From Erythroxylum novogranatense (taxonomy: Eukaryota > Streptophyta > Magnoliopsida > Malpighiales > Erythroxylaceae), in the NCBI GenBank assembly GCA_029891385.1, contig CM057227.1:58343567-58407566 (forward strand): a DNA stretch of 64,000 nt, read 5' to 3'. The notes under the pieces were generated by a model. That model searched no databases and had not been told where the DNA came from. It saw nothing but the letters and a program-made list of their open reading frames with translations. A program made the translations under genes and the position numbers. Position 1 is the first letter of the stretch. Each line of letters begins with the position of its first letter. Of the stretch, positions 24,192 through 34,615 are shown in pieces.

Positions 24192-25607
24192 TGTTAGTAG
24201 TGTGCCCTAGGCTGATGGATATTTGTGATTCATGTATTAACATTATGACTTGTTAATAATATATTATGAGGTATTCCTTCATATATGCATGTATTTCATG
24301 TAATGTGATTTACATTCCATGAATAGTATTAGACTTATGTCATCAAGTATGTGACTTGATAGTAAAACTATAAGCGTTATAACACTATTCTAGATCGTCA
24401 CAGTCGATCATTATTGGTGGAACAATAATGAATTAAGACTAGTATGTGTTCGATTGATGATCACGCTTTCTCGATCATGGATATGAGATATCAAATCGAA
24501 ACATAGATATATGTTAGAGAACATATATTGGACCGACCCACATAAAGAATACTACATGGTTTCATGTCATTAGTGATTCTTTATATGGTTTGACTTTAGT
24601 CCTTTGACTGAAGTCATCATGGTTCCCTACATGAGGAATTTAGTGTTTTATATTAGACTAAGTTATTTTTAACCGAATAACATATAGTCTTATGTTGGAT
24701 ACTAAATGAATCATGCGGAGGGATGTGAATGACGTAGATGGGATTTGTACCTCTCTTAAATGAGAGAGATATCATTTGGGCCTCTTGACAAGTGTGATGA
24801 AGAAATGCATGATCGTGCTCAAATGAATTGATGAAGAGTCATCAATGTCATTTGTTATAATCACCAACTTGGGGATCAAGAAACTATGATTAATCAAAGG
24901 TTGACATGTACCATGCCTTGTGATTAATCTTGATATTGTGTTACAAAGGATGAGCCTATAACCATAGTTACTGAGTTAAATCGGATTATCGATCCTCATT
25001 TGATTTGGGTAGTCATAATGTCTTGCTAGAGGCCACTTATGACTTATGGGCCTTGAAGTGTAATCAAGCCCATTGCCAACATCAAATGAGCCTACAGGGT
25101 CGCACACAAAGAGTGATGTGATCTGGGCTTATTCTCTTGGGCTTAATTTATTAGGTGTTGAATAAATATATTTAGATATATTTATTAAGCTAGATTTAAT
25201 TAAGTTGTCAGGCTTTTATTATAGATGATATAATGGGCCGAAACTTAATGGGGCCTAAATGGGATTAGGGTTTCTCTATAAATAGAGAAGCTTAGGTCTC
25301 ATTAGGTTAAAGGAAGGAAGAAAAGACGAAACCCTAGCCGCCATCCAAGAGAACGATCGTGCGGCGTTCTAAAAGTGCTTTCAGGACGTGCTAGCACACT
25401 ACAGCCGCAGCCCGGATCGTGCATGCTTGTGTGGATACCGGTAGAGGGCATTCGCGTTTTGCAGTGTCTTGGAGTCTGAAAAGAAACAATCCATTCATGA
25501 AAATAAGGTATTTTCATTAATCTTTCGTGTTTTCGATTATACTCATGTTGTTGTATGGTCTTTTTCCGTAGCTTATTGTGAATAATCGGACCATACGCGA
25601 TCCAACA
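24192..25607 (+). mobile_element. Solo copia-type LTR, TSD AAATT
   Basis: Begins TGTTAGTAGTGTGCCC, ends GCGATCCAACA, and is flanked by AAATT at 24187-24191 and 25608-25612. It holds a TATA box at 25277-25284 within a TCTCTATAAATAGAGAAGC context, followed by GAAACCCTAG, a 5' leader pattern frequent in plant LTRs. No PBS or PPT lies next to it, so it is a solo LTR of 1,416 bases. The plus orientation is inferred from the TATA box. Confidence 0.88.
25277..25284 (+). promoter_or_regulatory. TATA box of solo copia LTR
   Basis: TATAAATA, about 50 bases upstream of GAAACCCTAGCCGCC; a typical plant pol II core promoter position within an LTR. Confidence 0.7.
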
Positions 25608-26239
25608 AAATTGGTATTGTCCTCTTTGGTCAGGATTCGAACCCCTGACCTCAAAGTTTTGTTACTTTTACAAGCACGCCTCTTACCATTGAGCCAATTG
25701 AGTGTTGGAACCCCTCCTCGGTGAGTCGCGTGCCCGAGTCCTACGTGACATCTGGACGCGCATCTCACGAGGGAGGGATTCCTCACCACGGAAGAAACCT
25801 CAAATCGAACTTAATTTAATGTCATCCGAACAAATCTTGATAAATTCACCCTAATTATTCTCCAATAAAATTGATCTGCTTAGGGCCCATAATAAAATCC
25901 GATTCCTAAGCTCAAATGAAATTCCATGACTCTTGGTCAAATAGAATCAAAAATTTCCTCAATCGGATCTCTATATATCGCAAAATCGTCCAAAAACGGA
26001 AAAATATTCAATACCATCACATAGTTGACTTTCTTTAATAGTATCCGTAAATTCCCACTAAAACCCGAATCTCTAATTTTACCCAAAAGGGGTAAAAAAA
26101 ATTTTAGAAATCCAACACTTCGAAAATCGTGAAAATCGGAGGTCAAACGTAGGAGAAATGAATAAAATAGGAAACGGGGTTTAATTTCTCCAAATTGAAA
26201 ATTCAATTTTTAAAACTAATGAAAACTTCTCTAACTTTA

Positions 26240-27200
26240 AACTTTAATAACTTTTCACCCCGAAACCCAAATTTCGAAAATTTGGTATCAATAAAAAGGT
26301 AAAAAGAAGCTCTACAATTTCCTAGAAGGATTTAAGAACTAATTTGGCCATTAAGGGGATCAAGAATTGCTTCAAAGTTTCAGCCCAAACTCAAATTTTC
26401 CTACACAATGCCAAAAGTTTGTAAATTCATATCTTTTAGCACACAAGTCTAAAAATGTCATATTTTACCTCGTTGGAAAGATAAAGAGATAATTTACAAC
26501 TTTCATGAAGAGTGAAAAATTCATTTTAGTCATTAAAAGAGGTAAAAACACCCTCAAAGTTTCTGCCTATAAAAATACCAATGGAACAGTAAATTGACCA
26601 ATTGAACAGTACCTGTAATCTTTCTAACCTTATAACTTTTTATTCTTAACTCCAATAATTGAAAATTATCCCTCATTGGAAAGGGGAAAAGATAATCTAC
26701 ATCTTCTATGAAGGATGGAAAAACCAAAACAAGCTCTAAAGGGGTGAAAAACCCTCCCAAAGGTTCTGTCCAAAATTGCCAAATGAACAGTAACTAAACT
26801 AGGTCTAATCCCCATAACTTTTTACTCCTAACTCGAAATAAGGCATAGTATACCTGAATAGAAAGAAGAAAGGATTATCTACAAGTTTCATGAAGGGAGA
26901 AAAAGTCAATTCAATTATTTAGAGAGGTAAAAACACTCTCAAAGTTACTGCCTGCAAAAATTTAATAAAACAGTAACTCAATTTGAATGAATAGTAACTG
27001 TCATCTTCTCAACCTCATAACTTTTTCATCCTAAGTCCAAATTTGACCAATTATACATCATTGGAAATCTCTAAACAAGTACTACATTCTTCAAGAAGAC
27101 CACCCAAACTAATTCAAGCTTTAGAGTGTTCTAAAACTCAAGTGAAGTTACTGCCCAATTCTTGGAAAAATTGGACAGCACCTCCCCTATTATGCAACTA
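26240..27200. repeat. Degenerate tandem repeat of about 190 bp inside the solo gypsy LTR
   Basis: The word ATAACTTTT with its surroundings recurs at about 26257, 26429, 26632, 26813 and 27017, spacing 172 to 204 bases. Each unit also carries AACAGTAA, AAAGTTTCTGCC and GGAAAG words. The repeat has strongly diverged units. Confidence 0.65.
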
Positions 27201-28756
27201 ACCAAGATCTTCAATTCAATTCATCCTAACTCAAATACCTGCATAAAAACTCAATATCCATTAGCAAAAACACACTCCTAAGCTTCTAAACATTTCTCAA
27301 ATCATAAGGCAATCTCACTCCTAAGAATCTACTAATTTCCAATCCATAAAGTAACATAATCCCATTCATTCTTTTTGTCATTCTCAACCATACAACAATA
27401 CATTCTTTGAAAGCATACATAAGATACATTTAAAATTCAAAACCCTTATATTTACATGAAAACAATTCAATACAAAGCTTCAGAGGGCATTTAGCCCGAT
27501 TACATCAAAAATAGCAAAAGTGAAAGTACAAAGAACAAGCTAATGCTTTGATTTCTCAAAATACGACTTCAAAAGCAAAATGCATCGGGGTTGCCTTAAT
27601 CCCGATGCGGTGACTCGGTTTCTCGCTCGACACTTGTGGAGAGAAATGGGGGGTGAGCTTAATGGCTCCATGGGTAATAACTTAATAAACGAGAATATAA
27701 GCAAAAACCGTTATACATTCTTTCATTTTCAAAACCATATCACGTTAAGGAAAACATTAACAATTTTCAAATCTCTTCGTAGCAATTATCACCTCAAACA
27801 ATTTACAAATGTAACACATCACAAAGAAATCTCTCACAAAATCACAAACAAGTTGGTTCGGGTGGATTCGAAACGGAACGTACTATACATTCCCGCGAAG
27901 CGGTCATGTGTAGCCGTGACTGATGGGAGTCCGTGAGGAACTCCAATGCCACTAGCGGGCAGGCGGGAGAAGCCTATGGGTAGACAGGTGCACCTGACTC
28001 AGATGGGACCACCACAAATCCAAATAAAACATGCATATCACATAATTCACACAATTTATACACATTAGCCACAAATAGCTTTTACAAAATTTACTTTAAC
28101 TTGATTTTCACATAATCGCCAAAAATCACATATCCGAATCTCTCTCACTTAACGAATCATTTTTCAAACACTTCCAACATGAACTTACATACAAAAGACA
28201 CTTCATGCAAATCATAATCATCACGAGGAGTAATTAATTCAAAAATCGTAACTTATTGGAAAGCATAATTAGCCTCTATTATAAAATTTTCATTTAGCCT
28301 ACAACTCAATTATTAAGAAATCACCCACCTTAATTCCTTTAGCTTTGGGATTGGTCAAATGGCCTTGCTTCTTCCTCCAATTGCCTCACTTCACCTATAT
28401 GAAACCCACGAAATTCTCTTCTTGCTTCTATTGGAAGATTAAACCGTCCTCTCCACTTTCTTCTTGAATAAAACTCTTAAACCCTCCTTTCTAAAGCATA
28501 AACACCTAAGCTCTTACTTCTCTTCCTCTTCTTCTTCTTCTTCTTCTTCAACCGAAAGCTCCCTCTCTTTTTCTCTATAAGTTTCGTAATTCTCCTCTCT
28601 TATTCCTTGTAGTTGTCGTAAGTCTTAAAAGACTTGGAGAAAGATTGCTTCTTAACTTAAAACCTAGCCCTCAAAACTACATAGTTTTATTAAAGCCCTT
28701 CCCTTCCTTGAAATTTTGTCCTCTCTTCTCTTCACCATATGGCTACTCATCCCTTT

Positions 28757-31051
28757 TGTAGCACCCCACTCCCGCGAGACCCGAACCCGACATCGACGGT
28801 GATATCCGAGCCCGTGACCCGCGAGGGTGGTATGCTAGAGCAGTCAATGCAGTGAGAAAACTCATTATGATTTTTTTTTTTGAAACAGTCGAGTGCGCGG
28901 AATTAAGAATAAACGATTCGGGCCCGTGATACAAAAACCCATGTCAGTCATACATTTTATCAAAGATCACTTTTCAAACAATATTTATCAATTAGGGCCC
29001 TCAAACAATTCAGTACTATTTTTACGGAATATAAATTTACACATAAGTCAAAATAACACAAATGCAGACGTGAACAGATCCCGACCTTAACTCTGACTTG
29101 CAATTGGTAATCATACTCCCGTGCCCAACGGGGTACTCTTCAATCCCTGAAAAATATTTACAATTTTGGGTGAGTTTGCGAACTCAATGAGAAACCATCA
29201 TCGATGGTTCACTCAATTCATACATAAACACACAATTTACCATTTATCACATACAATCACAATTCACAAATGTAAGGCGTATCGCCTTTCATACAGTCCA
29301 CATTTAATCATACCATATATGCAATGCACATGAGACCCTTTCCATTTTCATTACGTTGTTGTGACCATGCACCTGAGCTCAATCACGGTGAGCCAGTGGC
29401 TCTAAAATTTCGTTGGGCTTGAAGCCCTGATACATTGAGCCTGAGGCTTTGAATACGTTGGACTTGAGGTCCTGTGCGTTGAGCTGAAAGCTCTCATATA
29501 CGTTGGGCGTGATATGCCCTGATACGGTGGCTGCTCCGGTCACAACTGCCTTTATTTGATCATAATTTGATGCATGCAATGAACATGTTCCAATTTCCAT
29601 TTACAAGTCAATGTTATTTGTCATATCCTCGAACTTTCGGTCCGATATTTCAATCATATACATTTCCAATTTATTGCATCCTACCATATCACATTGACAG
29701 TCACATCTAATGTATATAAACAGACAATTAACACTTCAATATCAATTTTCCATTTCCTCGGACCTTTGGTCCGAGATCTCCAATGTAAACATTCACAAAC
29801 AGTCACACACAAATAGCACTTCGATAACAAGTTTCCAATACTTCGGACACCTATGGTCCGAAATCATTCAAAAGAAAACACACATAATCCCTCCATTATC
29901 TCCACATGGCATCAATGCGTCATATTAAACACACATAGATTGAGAAACCAACTAGGTTACTCACCTGTACTTCCGAGCTAATATCTGGAAGTCTCGGTAA
30001 CGTCGGTAGATCGACGCTCCAAATGTGCCTCTATAATAATCAGAAAATATACTCATTACCTCTTGTCCAATCAGAACTATTTAATAATGCATATGAAGCA
30101 ATTTACAGGTGCACAACGCATGTTCATGATATTCCCAGCCCTAATCCCATTTTTTTCTATTAGAAAAATCCGTCTAAAAATTAGAAACCTATTGGCGCTG
30201 ACGGTGCGCAATTCGGACCTCTATAGGTCCCCAATCAAACAAAACAGTGATTAAAGGTTCCGTTACCCGGGGCTACGTCAATTTTCCGTCTAAAAATTCC
30301 CAATTTCTCACAAAATGAAATTCAATATTGTATGCATCTGATGCCTCAAGAATCAGGTCAATCGGACGTCGGACGGAAAAGTAATTGATAAAAGAAACAA
30401 GAAATCACAAAATAATAATAAAATAAGGATAAGACAAAATATTTAATAGGATTTCCTTAATTTGACCTATTCAATTCTAATGGCCCTAATTACAATCCCA
30501 AAATAATATACCCCATAATATAGTGCCATTGGGTAGCAATTTTCGCTACCGAAAATCGACTGATTTGCCAATTGGCGATTTTTTCCGGTCCGGAAATTTT
30601 CGGGAATTTCCCCGAATCATTTTTTTGAAAATTATATAAATTGCACAAAATTGTAAAACATATGACATTCCACTCCCAATAATTGTTCAAACACGAAAAC
30701 CACATTTTCCACAACAAAAACACATTTAGGCCATTTACCGGCGATTTTGCCGGTCCGGGAATTTTCTCCGGACAATTCCAAAAAAATTTCAATAAATCCC
30801 TAAAATGTAAAACACTCAATGGCGTACTCCAAATAATTTTCCAAATACAACTTTCACATAAATTTCACAAAAGATCCCAATTAGACGCTTATGCCGGAAA
30901 ATGTCATGAATGCATATATGACTATGTGCATAGGCAAGAATCACCATTTATAGAGGCTGTAAAATGTATGTTCATGTCGCGATATAAATCAATACTCCTA
31001 GCTCATCCCAATTTTCCAAAATACCCTTCCCATCGGAGATGGGATGTTACA
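28757..31051 (-). mobile_element. Solo Ty3/gypsy LTR, TSD CCTTT
   Basis: TGTAGCACCCCACTCCCGCG to GATGGGATGTTACA, 2,295 bases, with CCTTT at 28752-28756 and 31052-31056. It is in the same superfamily as 1-2346, 14011-23319 and 63406-64000, closest to 1-2346. It lacks the CpG module. ORFs within it have no motif. Confidence 0.92.
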
Positions 31052-31336
31052 CCTTTAATTCATTCCTTCTTCATTTAATGACAATTAAAAGGGCTAAAAG
31101 CCCTTCTTTATAAACCTTAAGCCTTAAAACCTAAGCAAACTTCCTAATTTACCCTAACTCCATCTTATTCTTTTTAATTCTAACATCTTATTAAAATTCT
31201 AATTTTAACTAAATACCTCCAATTAATTTCTATTAACTAAGTACTAAAACTCCCAAATTATTCTAATTAAAACGAAATTAGCAAACTAATCCTCAGAATA
31301 AAATAAAACATACTTAATGCGAATCGAGGCCCAACA

Positions 31337-33347
31337 AACCTTGTCAAGCAAAGCCAAATGGATGACAAAGGTCAGTAGGAAGGAAGAAGATGTCAGTAAA
31401 TAGCTGTATGGAGTTAATGACCCATCGGAGAGGAAGACCTCGAGTCTGGTCCCGAAGGCTAGGGTTCTTCATGCGATTCTGTTCAACTGCATCTTACCTA
31501 GAACAGGGTCAAGGCATTTAGTGACTACCTTGGATGAGCAATGCCTATTCTACTTGCTAAATCGCCGTCCCATAGATTTACCATTTCTAATTTTTCATTA
31601 TATGGTTAAGGGGATGTAGGATACTAACAGTTATCCTTACAGCATGTTACTCATGAGGATTTTTAGGGAATCTGGAGTCCTTCTTCATAAAGGAGTCAGA
31701 AGGACGACATCTATCAAGAGTTCTATTAACTAAGATACAATAAGAAGAATGGGCTTGAAGGTGGTGGTAAAAGAAGAAGCAAATTCTACGAAGATAGCTA
31801 GAACTGAGGGGGAGCAGTTACTGAAGAAATCTCCCGCTACAAGTTCGAAATCTCAAGAAAGTATGAGAATGCCCATAGATGAAAGAAGAAAATTATCTGG
31901 AAGACCTTTGATAAAACAGGCGATGTCTCAAAGAGAAGTTAGCCTAGTTTGGAGGACAGACGAAGGTGTGTTGAAAAGAACAGGGGAGAATCTTCTGGGT
32001 GAAATTTTTAAGAAGGCGAGGAGATCACCTAGGATTTGTACTCTGAGACAACAGGAAGAGAAGAGAGCCAGAGAACAGAGTCAGGTAGAAATCTATAAAT
32101 CTCACGCACCAAAGGCATCGAGATCTCTAGTATCAATCCTACAAGAAGATTCAGCGAAACAGGCTAAGGAGACCGAGAAGAAGAGGAAATCGGAGTCTGA
32201 GAAGCAGAAATCTCAAGTTCAGAAAACTCCGAGACTGACTGAGGCAGTGGAGAAGACTAAAGTAATTAGTCGACAGGAGAATGTGACTACTGCTGAGGAA
32301 GTTAGTCAAAAGAAGGATGCTATCGATGCTGCTCAAAAGGAAAAGCAAATTGAGTCTAGTTTAGTTCAGTTTACTCCTATTGATGTTCAACAAGAGGCAA
32401 CAACAGATTTAAGCTTGGTATAGATACCACAGGAAACATCTGATGAACCTAGTCTGGTTATATACAACTATTCTGAATTTTTTAGAAAAGACAAGTTGGA
32501 GATCAGACTGATTGAATTTGCGACCAAGAGGAGTACTGCAATTGCCATCTGTGATCAACCAAGAACGAAGGTGAAGGCAGTCCTACAACCTATTTCGATA
32601 AATAGTGAGACATGGCATCTACTGAGTGAAGATGAAAAGAATTTTTATGATGCTTTGAGGGATGCTGCTATAAAGCCATACCCTTCAAAAATGTCCAGTC
32701 AACCATATACTATTTATCCAATAACAGAGAAGACCGTGATAAAAGTTGCACCGGACATTCAGCCTAGATTTCCTTTAGATATGAGTAAGGGGAAGATGAA
32801 GTTATATCCTGAAGGAATCAGTAATGATCTGTCCGCAGATCAAATTGAAGAAGAAGTGCGACAGATTGATGAAGCATGTACTTCAAAGGAGAGGAATGAC
32901 GGAGCTGGTTGTAGTTTTACGGATAAGAATGAATACTGTCCAGTAGGGGGAAGACTGATTACAGGGACGTTCATTGAATCCCTTGTGCAGACGGTAATGT
33001 ATATTAGGCCTCTATCTAATACACTGTCTATTCAAGCTGAAGCCATACCCCTGCAAGGAAGACAAGTGCTCATGCTACCTGCTCCTTATGATTTAGATTT
33101 TCTGGAGTCTAATCTATCCATTCATCCACCAACTTTTGAGATTGTTGATGATTACATTCCATCCTCAGACGCATATGCTACCATAATTGCGTTCACAGAA
33201 CCCTCAGCGGATGATGATCAACTCTCCTCATAGTTTGACTTGCAAGCTGAAATTAGGCACTTACGCAGAGAAGTCAAGGAGCTAAAGGAGATGATGAATG
33301 AAATGAAGGAGATGATGACAGAACTGATGAAGAGTCATCGTCATTGA
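31337..33347 (+). pseudogene. SIRE third ORF (envelope-like), central and C-terminal part
   Basis: Resumes after the solo LTR. The first part (to about 31740) is in broken frames, with VLHAILFNCILPRTGSRHLV as a recognisable block. From 31749 one frame runs to the TGA at 33345-33347, interrupted by TAG at 32421-32423 and 33231-33233; both are single steps from CAG (Gln). It has a Lys/Glu-rich middle segment and a C-terminal coiled coil (EIRHLRREVKELKEMMNEM) that lies beyond the second stop. No convincing membrane span was seen. It matches the extra ORF of Sireviruses in position; function unknown. Confidence 0.78.
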
Positions 33348-33560
33348 TCATTTTTTATTATAAAAAATAGGGGAGAAGAGAATGGAAGGCAGCAATCAAA
33401 GATTCTCAAAGGGTGTGATTGAAGGAGTCGATGACAAAGATAGGGGGAGGAAGAGGAAAACTAATAAAGACGTCAGAAGAACACACATGAAGATATGTTT
33501 TGAAGATAAGTTTTTCATCTTTTTATGTATATGATTTGTTATCATCAAAAAGGGGGAGAT
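33348..33560 (+). other. SIRE 3' region with several polypurine tracts
   Basis: Three purine-rich tracts: 33367-33390 (AAATAGGGGAGAAGAGAATG), 33438-33462 (AAAGATAGGGGGAGGAAGAG) and 33547-33560 (AAAAAGGGGGAGAT), the last adjacent to the LTR. Sireviruses are known for multiplied PPTs. Confidence 0.78.
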
Positions 33561-34615
33561 TGTTGAGTCAAAATGACTTTTCATATATATGATTTTGATG
33601 AATAACAAAGAAGAACAAAAAGTAGACGCAGAAATGAAAAAATAGACAGACGGAGAAATGAAAAGCAGACGCAGGATGAATAACAAAGAAGTTGAAAAGC
33701 AGACGCAAAAGTTGAAAAATAGACGCAGAAAGAAAAACAGACGCAGAAAGAAAAAAACAGACGCAGAAATAAAAGCAGACACAGAATGAAAAGCAGACGC
33801 AGAAAGAAAAACAGACGCAGAAAGAAAAGTAGACGCAGAAGTTGAAAAACAGACGCAGAAGTTGAAAAGCAGACGCAGAAAGAAAAACAGTCACAGAAAG
33901 AAAAGCAGACGCAGAAAAAAAAAAAGACGCAAAAAGAAAAGCAGACGCATAATTCAAAAGCAGACGCAAGAGTCAGTTCGAGTTAGTTATAGAACTCAAT
34001 TGATTAACCGTTTCTTTCAAGATTCAAGAAGCAAGAATCAAGAAGCAGTTGCAGAAGAAGGCTATATATATGAGTCGAAGTCGAAGATTGCAAAGTTAGT
34101 TGACTTACGTATACGCGAACGAAAAAGCTTGTTTATGAGATTATTGTGCGAAATAGCTGAGAGATAGTGTTACTGTAACAAAGTTCGAACACTTTTATAA
34201 GAAAGTAGTACAGATAGCCTGCAGAGGCTAAGAGTAAAAGAATACTGAGTGTAGAGACCTGAAGAGGCTCAGAAAGAATACTTGTAAACGTTAAAGAGAT
34301 AGTGAAATCTCAGAAAGACTTCTGAGGACTAGACGTAGCCCACGGTTTGGGGTGAACCAGTATAAAATTGCTGTGTCGACTTCTCTCTACTCTATCTTTC
34401 TTTAAGTTCAAAGTTTTGTTATTACTTAGATTTCAAAACAAGTTTTTCAAAGTTTTGATCAATTCGAACTTACCGAAGTTTTTGTGAAAAGAACATGTTT
34501 TTTAACAAAACAATTTCTGGAAAGATTTTAAAAAGGGGAATACACAATTCAACCCCCCTTCTCGTGTATTCATATATCGTATTATAAGCATTGTAATAAC
34601 GTGTGATTCACTTCA
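33561..34615 (+). repeat. SIRE-type 3' LTR
   Basis: TGTTGAGTCAAAATGAC to GTGTGATTCACTTCA, 1,055 bases, collinear with 8110-9183. It contains the same minisatellite (33605-33965), the TATA box at 34063-34071 and the AACCCCCCTTCTCGTG block. Confidence 0.92.
33605..33965 (+). repeat. Minisatellite of SIRE U3, second copy
   Basis: GCAGACGCAGAAAGAAAA-type units as in 8160-8535, with a different unit order and fewer degenerate units. Minus-strand ORFs rich in Phe and Cys come from it. Confidence 0.88.

Larger units (their letters stand above)
23769..25702. mobile_element. Cluster of three tRNA-derived SINE-like units in alternating orientation
   Basis: Three related units: copy 1 minus (about 23769-23932), copy 2 plus (about 23933-24092), copy 3 minus (about 24099-25702, split by the solo copia LTR 24192-25607). 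Each has a tRNA-like head with pol III A and B boxes and a body with the repeated word GTGTTTGCGGGTTATAC, ending in GGGGTCCAAC. The heptamer TGTTGGA lies on both sides (23762-23768 and 25703-25709) and is the likely target duplication. Heads of copies 1 and 2 form a near-perfect foldback, and tails of copies 2 and 3 another. Confidence 0.72.
24099..25702 (-). repeat. tRNA-derived SINE-like unit, copy 3 (minus, split by solo LTR)
   Basis: Best-preserved unit. On the minus strand the A box TGGCTCAATGG lies at 25686-25696 and the B box GGTTCGAATCC at 25633-25643, both matching the pol III consensus. The body runs through 25608-25632 and 24099-24191, with the solo copia LTR between. Net length is about 185 bases. 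The start of the body is CCTCTTTGG/CCAAAGAGG, as in copy 2. Confidence 0.78.
23762..31336 (-). mobile_element. Solo Ty3/gypsy LTR (about 3.3 kb net), TSD AACCT, with nested insertions
   Basis: The outer ends are TGTTGGA at 23762 and GAGGCCCAACA at 31336, with AACCT on both sides (23757-23761 and 31337-31341) inside the SIRE third ORF. After TGTTGGA the LTR is interrupted by the SINE-like cluster and continues at 25710 as ACCCCTCCTCGGTGAG. The solo LTR 28757-31051 interrupts it near its other end. Blocks such as GGCGGGAGAAGCCTAT near 27961 also occur in the Tekay LTR near 51900, so it is a Tekay-type relative. No internal region is present, so this is a product of LTR-LTR recombination. Minus orientation is inferred from that similarity. 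Confidence 0.8.
8110..34615 (+). mobile_element. Ty1/copia SIRE-type (Sirevirus) element with nested insertions
   Basis: LTRs 8110-9183 and 33561-34615, PBS 9186-9197 (TGGTATCAGAGC, initiator Met tRNA type), gag, pol, a third ORF, and PPT tracts before 33561. Gag with UBN2-like N-terminus, CCHC knuckle and coiled coil, pol motifs such as EALQDEAWVLAMQEELN, and the extra ORF after pol are Sirevirus hallmarks. Two insertions interrupt it: 14011-23319 between pol and the third ORF, and 23762-31336 inside the third ORF. Removing both leaves an element of about 9.6 kb, normal for this lineage. Flanks TTTTT (8105-8109) and TTTTC (34616-34620) may be a target duplication with one change. Confidence 0.9.

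Noticed and set aside
25302..25789. Minus ORFs over the solo copia LTR end and gypsy LTR start
   Set aside because: They cross the junctions of three nested elements and have no motif.
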